NCBI GenBank assembly: GCA_937901055.1
Contig: CALCGO010000108.1
Coordinates: 1-14,324, forward strand
DNA: 14,324 nt
Origin: an uncultured Rhodobacterales bacterium
GTDB taxonomy: Bacteria > Pseudomonadota > Alphaproteobacteria > Rhodobacterales > Rhodobacteraceae
Reading direction: 5' to 3'
Under the pieces are notes generated by a model. That model ran no database searches, had not been told where the DNA came from, and worked only from the letters and a program-made list of their open reading frames with translations. Below are positions 8,339 through 13,361 of this stretch, piece after piece; the first letter of the stretch is position 1, and each line of letters begins with the position of its first letter. The translations under genes and the position numbers were made by a program.

Positions 8339-8382
8339 CTCTCCTGCATTACATGCAAAAAAACGAATGTAATGCAGGAGAG
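8339..8382. repeat. 16-bp perfect inverted repeat covering the ribosome site of the rhodanese gene
   Basis: CTCTCCTGCATTACAT (8339-8354) and ATGTAATGCAGGAGAG (8367-8382) are exact reverse complements with a 12-base A-rich loop. The right arm contains the GGAG (8377-8380) that serves the rhodanese ATG at 8387. It begins 28 bases after the trpS stop. In RNA the hairpin would hide the ribosome binding site; in DNA it could be an operator. No U-tract follows, so it is not a standard terminator. The left arm also holds a smaller dyad, TGCAT-tac-ATGCA. Confidence 0.85.
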
Positions 8383-8386
8383 ACTT

Positions 8387-8845
8387 ATGCAAAAGATATT
8401 CAACCTATTTCAAGTTCTGGCCGTGATGATTTTCGCCGGAACTGCGGCCAACGCTGAAATCACCAAGATGACGCCGGATGTGGCGCGCGAAGCTGCGCTG
8501 GCTGGCGAGATCGTCCTGATTGATATCCGCCGCCCTGAAGAATGGGCCGAAACCGGTGTCCCGGATGTGGCGCTGATGCTGGATATGACAAGCAAAGACT
8601 TCCTTACCAAATTGACCGCGATCCGAATTCAATCACCTGATATTCCGTTGGCGTTTACCTGTCGCACGGGGAACCGTTCCAACTATCTTACGGGCGAGTT
8701 GGAGAAGTTGGGGTTCTCGGGGATAATTGACGTGGTTGGCGGAATGTCTGGGTCACGCACAGACAAAGGTTGGGCGCGGCGCGGTTTGCCGGTTCGGCCT
8801 GCAAGCGGTCAGGTTCACCCACGGATCACGGTGACGCAGCCCTAA
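8387..8845 (+). CDS. Exported single-domain rhodanese-like protein
   Basis: The 152-residue protein starts with a Sec signal peptide (MQKIFNLFQVLAVMIFAGTAANA, probable cut after Ala23). A single rhodanese domain follows: VLIDIRRPEEWAETGVP (about 43-59) and the active-site loop CRTGNRS (92-98) with Cys92 as the sulfur-carrying residue, then DVVGGM. Rhodaneses move sulfane sulfur through a cysteine persulfide; this one should act in the periplasm, on an acceptor I cannot name. The ATG at 8387 is chosen because GGAG lies 6 nt before it and it gives a proper signal peptide. An in-frame ATG at 8372 has no ribosome site and lies inside the inverted repeat. The 16-bp repeat over the ribosome site suggests translational or operator control. 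No sulfide-oxidation genes are adjacent. Confidence 0.88.
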   Translation: MQKIFNLFQVLAVMIFAGTAANAEITKMTPDVAREAALAGEIVLIDIRRPEEWAETGVPDVALMLDMTSKDFLTKLTAIRIQSPDIPLAFTCRTGNRSNYLTGELEKLGFSGIIDVVGGMSGSRTDKGWARRGLPVRPASGQVHPRITVTQP

Positions 8846-8914
8846 GTGCGCAGTTGCGCCTGTGGCTGACATCGGCGATGATAGCCTCAACCAAACAAAT
8901 ACGGAGCCATTGCT

Positions 8915-9373
8915 TTGCGTAAATTTCTAGTAGTCATGGACGACAGTCCCGAATTCCTGAATGCGATGCGTTTTGCCGCTATTCGTGCGAAGAAAACCGG
9001 TGGCGCTGTAGTCATTCTGGGTATCGTTGCACCCGAAGAATTCCAGCACTGGATTGGTGTCGGGGAGGCCATGCGCGCCGAGGCGCGTGAACGCATCGAG
9101 GAGCATTTCAAAGTGTTCCACCGGTGGATGGTCAGCAAAGAAAACATGGAGCCGGAGCTGGTAATTCGCGAAGGTGAAAAGGCAACCGAGGTTCTTGCCC
9201 AGATCGACGAAGATCCCGAAGTTGGTATTTTGGTATTGGGTGCAGGGGCCACGGGCGAAGGCCCGGGACCGTTGGTAACAGAACTGGTGGCGCGCCAAAC
9301 CGCGGACATGTCCGTTCCAATCGTGGTTGTGCCGGGCGGTATGACCAAAGACCGGATTATCGCGGTTAGCTAA
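8915..9373 (+). CDS. Universal stress protein (UspA family)
   Basis: This is a single-domain, soluble UspA-fold protein of 152 residues, a usual length for the family. It opens with the typical first strand FLVVMDDSPE (4-13) and ends with strand VPIVVVPGG. The region before it, LGAGATGEGPGPLVTELVARQ, sits where ATP-binding members have G-x2-G-x9-G-S/T. The early glycines are present, but the final Gly-Ser/Thr aligns with Thr-Glu, so nucleotide binding is doubtful. Its target is unknown. The start is TTG with GGAG (8903-8906) 8 nt before it; the strand begins too soon after it for any later start. The 69-base gap to the rhodanese gene holds a tight dyad, GCGCA-gt-TGCGC (8848-8859). The stop abuts that of the next, converging gene. 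Confidence 0.88.
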   Translation: MRKFLVVMDDSPEFLNAMRFAAIRAKKTGGAVVILGIVAPEEFQHWIGVGEAMRAEARERIEEHFKVFHRWMVSKENMEPELVIREGEKATEVLAQIDEDPEVGILVLGAGATGEGPGPLVTELVARQTADMSVPIVVVPGGMTKDRIIAVS

Positions 9374-9388
9374 TCAGACCGCGTTAAT
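9356..9388. terminator. Terminator-like hairpin between the stress-protein gene and its converging neighbour
   Basis: ATTATCGCGGT (9356-9366) pairs with ACCGCGTTAAT (9378-9388) at 10 of 11 positions, the exception being T9360/T9384. The 11-base loop contains both stop codons, TAA (9371-9373) on the plus strand and TGA (9374-9376) on the minus strand. A short T-rich stretch follows on the plus strand, so it fits a weak intrinsic terminator for the stress-protein gene better than for the other. Confidence 0.5.
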
Positions 9389-9898
9389 TTCAGGTTCCAG
9401 CTTGGCGAAAGCTACCACGTAGTTCTTGCCATAGGCTTTCGAACATTTTGGGCAGGTGGTGTAAAAGTAATATACCTCCTGCGCTTTACGATCCGAAGCG
9501 GCCACAGTTGCGTTCATCTCATCGTACCATTTCTCGGCATCCTTGAACGGGCCCTCGAACACTTTGGTCAGAAAGTCGCCTGACAAGGCGGACATTTCGT
9601 GATCCGGCACGTCTTTGGTTACCGCAAACAGATGCTCGGCTTTCCACGATGACAGATCGCGGCTTAGGACGATCTGCCCGTCTTTTCCAAATCCGTCTGC
9701 CTTTTCGATGGCGGCGAAGGCTTTGGTGAACACAGATCCCATATTTACAGGAATATGGAGAAGGCTTTTTGTTTCGGCCCGCATGAACAACTTTTCGGTG
9801 AAACGGATATGTTGCCCATCCCAGCCCTCTGGGTTGAAACGATAACAACAACCCGTAGATTTATCCGAGCGGTCGTATTCGGGGAATGCATTTTCCAT
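9374..9898 (-). CDS. Conserved protein of unknown function with a C-terminal CPKC motif
   Basis: I recognise the sequence style from alphaproteobacteria but know no function. The 174-residue protein has CCYRF with paired Cys near the N-terminus, a central VLSRDLSSWKAEHLFAV segment, SGDFLTKVFEGPFKDAEKWYDEM, and a C-terminal YYFYTTCPKCSKAYGKNYVVAFAKL. The CxxC could bind metal or be redox-active; the N-terminal Cys pair might complete a four-Cys site. There is no signal peptide or membrane segment, so it should be cytoplasmic. Homologues may carry the label 'hydrolase', which I see no motif to support. The start at 9896-9898 is preferred: AAAGGA lies 8 nt before it, whereas an ATG six codons earlier (9914-9916) has no ribosome site. 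A TAAAAT (complement of 9930-9935) could be its -10 box. The 91-base gap to the phosphatase gene suggests separate expression. Confidence 0.8.
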   Translation of the reverse strand: MENAFPEYDRSDKSTGCCYRFNPEGWDGQHIRFTEKLFMRAETKSLLHIPVNMGSVFTKAFAAIEKADGFGKDGQIVLSRDLSSWKAEHLFAVTKDVPDHEMSALSGDFLTKVFEGPFKDAEKWYDEMNATVAASDRKAQEVYYFYTTCPKCSKAYGKNYVVAFAKLEPEINAV

Positions 9899-9989
9899 CG
9901 TAACGGTCCTTTCCATTGTTATGGGCAGGATTTTACCGTTTCTCGGGTGTTTTCGCCATGATACGGATCAACTTGGACAACGGGGTCTG

Positions 9990-10547
9990 CTAAACTTCGG
10001 TTAACGTCCAGCATTCTTGGCCCGATATTGGCGGGGTCAGGTGCACGGGGTGGGCGTTGGGCAGAGTACTGGCAAGGCCGAGTTGCATGTGTGCGTGAAC
10101 AGGCCAGAACACAGCGCCGTGGGCGACGATCAACGGCGTACCTTCGTTTTCGAGGACCTCGTTGAAGGCTTTGAACACGCGGTTGGTGAAGTCGATGTAG
10201 GTTTCGGCTTCGTCCGGTGTCTCGCCGTCTCGCCACTTTTCCGAAATACTGTTGGTAGGGCGTAAATGTCCTTCCAGCACACCGAAATTGCATTCTTGCA
10301 GGCCGTCCATATCGGTGATCGGCAGGTTTAACCCCTCGTTAACGATATCGGCTGTGACGCGGGCGCGTTGCAAGGTGCTGCTATAGACGTGTGTTATTGG
10401 CAATCCGCGCATCAGGTCTTTGGCCGCGTGCGCCTGTGTGATGCCTGTTTCGTTAAGCGGAATGTCTTTTTGCCCTTGGTAACGTTGTTGGGCGTTCCAG
10501 TCAGTTTGGCCGTGGCGGATGTAATAAAATGGTTTGCGTATAATCAT
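9990..10547 (-). CDS. Histidine phosphatase superfamily protein (phosphoglycerate mutase-like)
   Basis: The 185-residue protein is a branch-1 histidine phosphatase. It has the catalytic RHGQTDWN motif at residues 11-18, with His12 as the phosphate acceptor; SSTLQRARVTA (56-66) with Arg61; LQECNFGVLEG with acid Glu85; and VAHGAV with the second catalytic His143. It probably removes phosphate from a small molecule or phosphoprotein in the cytoplasm. A glycolytic mutase is unlikely, since those are longer (about 230-250 residues) and carry other conserved segments. The substrate cannot be read from sequence. The ATG at 10545-10547 is the only start before the RHG motif and has no clear ribosome site, although a plausible promoter lies about 45 bases upstream. 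It diverges from nfu. Confidence 0.9.
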   Translation of the reverse strand: MIIRKPFYYIRHGQTDWNAQQRYQGQKDIPLNETGITQAHAAKDLMRGLPITHVYSSTLQRARVTADIVNEGLNLPITDMDGLQECNFGVLEGHLRPTNSISEKWRDGETPDEAETYIDFTNRVFKAFNEVLENEGTPLIVAHGAVFWPVHAHMQLGLASTLPNAHPVHLTPPISGQECWTLTEV

Positions 10548-10591
10548 AACGAGGTTCTACGCAGAGGGGCGAAATAGCGCAACTTAGAAAG

Positions 10592-10620
10592 ATTCTAGCA
10601 TACTTGACTTTTTTGGTCAG
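10592..10620 (-). promoter_or_regulatory. Promoter of the histidine phosphatase gene
   Basis: Read on the minus strand, CTGACC (complement of 10615-10620) and TAGAAT (complement of 10592-10597) are 17 bases apart, and TG precedes the -10 box by one base (extended -10). The match is 4 of 6 and 5 of 6. Transcription would start near 10585, giving a leader of about 38 bases. It overlaps the nfu promoter on the other strand. Confidence 0.5.
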
Positions 10621-10632
10621 ACACGCCATTTA
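10604..10632 (+). promoter_or_regulatory. Probable nfu-tsaB-rimI promoter
   Basis: TTGACT (10604-10609) matches the -35 consensus at 5 of 6. The -10 box is weak: CATTTA at 10627-10632 fits the 17-base spacing, with neighbouring registers possible. The -35 box lies within the spacer of the opposite promoter, and the two -35 cores form a TGAC-N7-GTCA dyad, so both promoters cannot be occupied at once. Confidence 0.4.
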
Positions 10633-10658
10633 CAAGGCTAGTTCTGAAAGGGCCAATT

Positions 10659-11219
10659 ATGTTTATCCAAACCGAATCCACTCCGAATCCTGCGACGTTG
10701 AAGTTCTTGCCTGGTCAGGCGGTTTTGTCCGCTGGTACGGCTGATTTCCCAAGTGCGGTTGCCGCGGCGTCCTCGCCTCTCGCGACGCGCGTGTTTACAG
10801 CCGAGGGTGTTGTTGGCGTCTTCTTCGGGCCGGATTTCGTGACCGTGACCAAACGTGACGATGTTGACTGGTCGCACATCAAGCCCGCAATTCTTGGTGC
10901 GATTATGGAGCATTACCAATCTGGTCAGCCAGTGATTGCAGACGAAAGCGGCACAGTTGGCCATGCGGATCATGATGGGCCGGATGAGGGCATCGTGAAG
11001 CAGATCAAAGAGCTTTTGGATACACGCGTTCGCCCGGCTGTGGCGCAGGACGGTGGCGACATTACGTTCCACGGGTTCGAAAAAGGTGTTGTTTATCTGC
11101 ATATGCAGGGCGCTTGTGCGGGTTGTCCGTCTTCGACTATGACGTTGAAAAGCGGGATCGAGAACTTGCTGAAACACTACATTCCTGAAGTGGTCGAGGT
11201 GCGTGCGATTGCCGCCTAA
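10659..11219 (+). CDS. Nfu-type Fe-S cluster carrier (NifU family)
   Basis: Nfu proteins carry Fe-S clusters to apo-enzymes in the cytoplasm. The 186-residue protein has the Nfu N-terminal domain, starting MFIQTESTPNPATLKFLPG and running to about residue 90, a short acidic/His linker (GHADHDGPDE), and the C-terminal NifU domain with VRPAVAQDGGDI (124-135) and the cluster-binding pair Cys153-A-G-Cys156. This two-domain form matches mitochondrial NFU1 and its alphaproteobacterial relatives rather than nitrogen-fixation NifU, which has extra scaffold domains. The ATG has AAAGGG (10647-10652) 6 nt before it. Its 3' end overlaps tsaB, so the three genes nfu-tsaB-rimI form one unit. Confidence 0.95.
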   Translation: MFIQTESTPNPATLKFLPGQAVLSAGTADFPSAVAAASSPLATRVFTAEGVVGVFFGPDFVTVTKRDDVDWSHIKPAILGAIMEHYQSGQPVIADESGTVGHADHDGPDEGIVKQIKELLDTRVRPAVAQDGGDITFHGFEKGVVYLHMQGACAGCPSSTMTLKSGIENLLKHYIPEVVEVRAIAA

Positions 11220-11775
11220 ACTGATTTTATCCTTCGATACATCGGCCGCGCATTGCGCGGTCGCTTTGGTTTGTGGGGATGAAATTCTGGGCAGCCGCAC
11301 GGAATCATTACTAAAAGGGCAGGCTGAACGCCTGATTCCCATGCTTGAAGACGTGCTGAAAAGTGCTGGCAAAAGCTGGAGTGATCTTGATTTGATTGCT
11401 GTCGGCGTTGGGCCGGGAAATTTCACAGGTGTTCGGATTGCCGTTTCAACGGCGCGCGGGTTGGCGTTATCGCTTAACGTTCCGGCGGTCGGAGTCACGG
11501 TTTTCGAGGCGTTGGCTTTTGGTACTTCGGGTCGTGTCACGATAGCGCGGGATGCGCGACGCGGGATGGTATTCTCGCAAGAATTCGAGGACGGTGTTGC
11601 TGTTGGCGAGCCGACGATGGCGGAAGGGGTTGCTGCCCCTGATGCGCCGATTGATCCGGTACAAATTGCGTTTTGTGCGGCGGGTAAGGAGGTCGGCACG
11701 CCCCCCGCGCCCTTGTACTTACGATCAGCAGATGCGGCTTTGCCGTCGGACCCGCCGCCAACGATCTTGCCATGA
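11209..11775 (+). CDS. tsaB: tRNA t6A37 threonylcarbamoyl complex subunit TsaB
   Basis: TsaB partners TsaD and TsaE in making N6-threonylcarbamoyladenosine at position 37 of ANN-decoding tRNAs. It has an ASKHA fold but is not the catalytic subunit. Visible marks are the N-terminal LILSFDTSAAHCAVAL, VGVGPGNFTGVRIAVSTARGLAL in the middle, and the C-terminal PLYLRSADA. At 188 residues it is shorter than E. coli TsaB (231), the loss being in the C-terminal half. The start is uncertain: TTG at 11209 has CGAGG 9 nt before it, while in-frame GTG at 11203 has the same site only 3 nt away. Either way it overlaps the nfu stop. Its own stop overlaps rimI by 4 nt, the common tsaB-rimI pairing. Confidence 0.93.
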   Translation: MPPKLILSFDTSAAHCAVALVCGDEILGSRTESLLKGQAERLIPMLEDVLKSAGKSWSDLDLIAVGVGPGNFTGVRIAVSTARGLALSLNVPAVGVTVFEALAFGTSGRVTIARDARRGMVFSQEFEDGVAVGEPTMAEGVAAPDAPIDPVQIAFCAAGKEVGTPPAPLYLRSADAALPSDPPPTILP

Positions 11776-12185
11776 ACGCGGTTGAACTGGCCAAGATTCA
11801 CAGCGCAAGTTTTTCTTATGCACCGCGACCTTGGACAGCCGAAGAATTCGAATCTTTGCTGACATCCTCGAATGTAAAACTGTTTGAACACGCAGCAGGT
11901 TTCGCGGTTTTCCGCTTTGCAGGACCGGAGGCCGAGCTGCTAACCATCGCCGTTGACCCTGCCGTTCGCCGCCAAGGTATCGCCAAAAAGTTAATGCAAA
12001 CTGGGCATGAATCAGCGAAATCTGCGGGTGTTCAGGAGGTTTTTCTGGAGGTTTCTCAAGAGAATCCCCATGCAAAATCGCTTTATGAGCAGTTCGGTTA
12101 TCAAGTTCGGGCAATTCGCGAAAACTACTATTTTGGACCAAATGGTCAAAAAATCAATGGGTTAGTGATGGGTTGCGCGCTGTAA
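11772..12185 (+). CDS. rimI: Ribosomal protein S18-alanine N-acetyltransferase RimI
   Basis: RimI is a GNAT-family enzyme that acetylates the N-terminal alanine of ribosomal protein S18 using acetyl-CoA. The 137-residue protein (E. coli 148) has the acetyl-CoA loop VRRQGIAKKL preceded by LLTIAVDPA, then VFLEVSQENPHAKSLYEQFGY with the Glu of LEV in the usual catalytic-base region, and RENYYF, whose Tyr matches the RimI NYY motif. The ATG overlaps the tsaB stop (ATGA), so translation is coupled. The tsaB-rimI linkage is widespread and favours RimI over another GNAT enzyme. No terminator follows; the next gene has its own promoter. Confidence 0.92.
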   Translation: MNAVELAKIHSASFSYAPRPWTAEEFESLLTSSNVKLFEHAAGFAVFRFAGPEAELLTIAVDPAVRRQGIAKKLMQTGHESAKSAGVQEVFLEVSQENPHAKSLYEQFGYQVRAIRENYYFGPNGQKINGLVMGCAL

Positions 12186-12212
12186 GCACGGCTGACCTCG
12201 CGGAAACATGAA

Positions 12213-12226
12213 TAATTCGTGAATTA
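12213..12226. promoter_or_regulatory. Operator-like palindrome upstream of the binding-protein promoter
   Basis: TAATTC (12213-12218) and GAATTA (12221-12226) are perfect inverted arms around GT. The site ends 4 bases before the likely -35 box of the BMP gene, where an activator or repressor would fit. The cognate regulator is not in the window. Its AT-rich short arms make it a poor RNA hairpin. Confidence 0.4.
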
Positions 12227-12230
12227 ACCG

Positions 12231-12259
12231 TTGACCCCTGACCTGCCTGCCCCTTTACT
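12231..12259 (+). promoter_or_regulatory. Promoter of the BMP-family transporter operon
   Basis: TTGACC (12231-12236) and TTTACT (12254-12259), 17 bases apart, match the housekeeping consensus at 5 and 4 of 6 positions. Transcription would begin near 12266, leaving a leader of about 90 bases before the ATG at 12357. Confidence 0.5.
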
Positions 12260-12286
12260 GTTTCCCATAAGTATTTCTGTCTCGTG

Positions 12287-12314
12287 TTGGCTGATGGCGT
12301 AGATCATCGGCCGG
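12287..12314 (+). promoter_or_regulatory. Hairpin in the 5' leader of the BMP-family gene
   Basis: GGCTGATG (12289-12296) pairs with CATCGGCC (12305-12312) across an 8-base loop with one G-U pair; two further U-G pairs extend it to 12287 and 12314. A T5 run (12323-12327) follows after eight bases, too far for a standard terminator. It does not match a riboswitch class that I can recognise. Confidence 0.3.
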
Positions 12315-12356
12315 ACGGGGCATTTTTAAATGTATGATGACCACAAGGAGAAAATA

Positions 12357-13355
12357 ATGAAACTCATCAAATCGCTAATCGGTGCGGCGGCTTTGGCCAC
12401 AGCAGCAACGACAGCATTCGCACAGGCAAACCCGGCGATCATTTTCGATCTAGGCGGTAAGTTCGATAAATCGTTCAACGAAAGCTCCTTTGAGGGCGCC
12501 GAGAAATTCAAAGCCGAGACAGGCATTGAATATCGCGAGTTTGAACTTCAGTCCGACGCGCAGCGTGAACAGGCGATCCGCCGTTTCGCACAGCAAGGCA
12601 ACAACCCGGTTGTTATGGCTGGCTTCAGCTTCGGTACGGCACTTGACGTGGTTGCGCAGGAATTCCCTGACACAAGCTTCGTAATCATCGACATGGTTGT
12701 TGATCAGCCAAACGTTCGTTCGGTTCTGTTCAGCGCGCACGAAGGTTCGTACCTTGTTGGTATGCTGGCATCCATGGCTTCCGAAACCGGTACAGTTGGT
12801 TTCATCGGCGGCATGGACATTCCACTGATCAGCCAGTTTGGCTGTGGTTATGCACAGGGTGCACGCGCGGATAATGCCGATGCGGTTATTTTGCAGAACT
12901 CTGTTGGTACAACAGGCGCTGCATGGAACGACCCTGTTAAAGGTGGCGAACTTGCGATGGCTCAGTTCGAGCAAGGCGCTGACGTGATCTTCGTTGCTGC
13001 TGGTGGTACTGGCCGTGGTGTTCTTCAGGCAGCGGCTGACGCTGGCAATCTGGGCATTGGCGTAGATTCAAACCAGAACTACATGCAGCCGGGTAGCGTT
13101 CTAACTTCGATGGTTAAGCGCGTTGACGAAGCTGTTTACAATGCGTTCAACGATGTGAACAACGGCGAATTCACAGCCGGCTTCAACTTCATGAACCTTT
13201 CCAACAATGGTGTTGGCTGGTCCTTGGATGAGCATAACGACGCACTTGTGACTGACGAAATGCGTGCTGCTGTTGCTGCTGCAACTGCAAAAATCATTTC
13301 CGGTGAAGTTGTAGTTTACGACTTCATGTCCGACAACACTTGCCCTGTTGAGTAA
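12357..13355 (+). CDS. BMP-family ABC transporter substrate-binding protein (nucleoside-type)
   Basis: The 332-residue protein has a Sec signal peptide (MKLIKSLIGAAALATAATTAFA, cut before Gln23) and no lipobox, so it should be soluble in the periplasm. The BMP/PnrA family signature follows: IIFDLGGKFDKSFNESSFEGAEKF, then FVIIDMVVDQPNVRSVLFSAHEGSYLVGMLA, GTVGFIGGMDIPLISQFGCGYAQGA and IFVAAGGTGRGVLQAA. Characterised members of this family mostly bind purine or other nucleosides; the ligand here is inferred. One Cys in FGCGYAQG and one in the C-terminal DNTCPVE could form a disulfide. The ATG at 12357 is chosen because AAGGAG lies 6 nt before it; an in-frame ATG at 12330 would spoil the signal peptide. 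Its codons lean to GTT, GCT and GGT more than its neighbours' do, consistent with high expression. The ABC ATPase gene follows after 6 bases. Confidence 0.94.
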   Translation: MKLIKSLIGAAALATAATTAFAQANPAIIFDLGGKFDKSFNESSFEGAEKFKAETGIEYREFELQSDAQREQAIRRFAQQGNNPVVMAGFSFGTALDVVAQEFPDTSFVIIDMVVDQPNVRSVLFSAHEGSYLVGMLASMASETGTVGFIGGMDIPLISQFGCGYAQGARADNADAVILQNSVGTTGAAWNDPVKGGELAMAQFEQGADVIFVAAGGTGRGVLQAAADAGNLGIGVDSNQNYMQPGSVLTSMVKRVDEAVYNAFNDVNNGEFTAGFNFMNLSNNGVGWSLDEHNDALVTDEMRAAVAAATAKIISGEVVVYDFMSDNTCPVE

Positions 13356-13361
13356 GTCAGA

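Noticed and set aside
8353..8420. A possible upstream ORF starting ATGCAAAAA in the repeat loop before the rhodanese gene
   Set aside because: It has no ribosome site and runs out of frame into the rhodanese gene without recognisable content.
9986..10014. CtrA-like CTAA-N7-TTAA near the end of the phosphatase gene, and isolated TTAACC half-sites elsewhere
   Set aside because: One arm is mismatched, the site lies in coding sequence, and TTAAC is common throughout this window.
10638..11891. A long stop-free minus-strand frame (about 417 codons) opposite nfu and tsaB
   Set aside because: It is fully antisense to two recognised genes, resembles no known protein and has skewed composition (rich in Arg, Thr and Ser). 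It is a by-product of codon bias.
12248..12327. TGCCCC (12248-12253) pairing with GGGGCA (12317-12322) before T5, resembling an attenuator
   Set aside because: The left arm overlaps the spacer of the likely promoter and so would not be in the transcript; the 63-base loop is also long.
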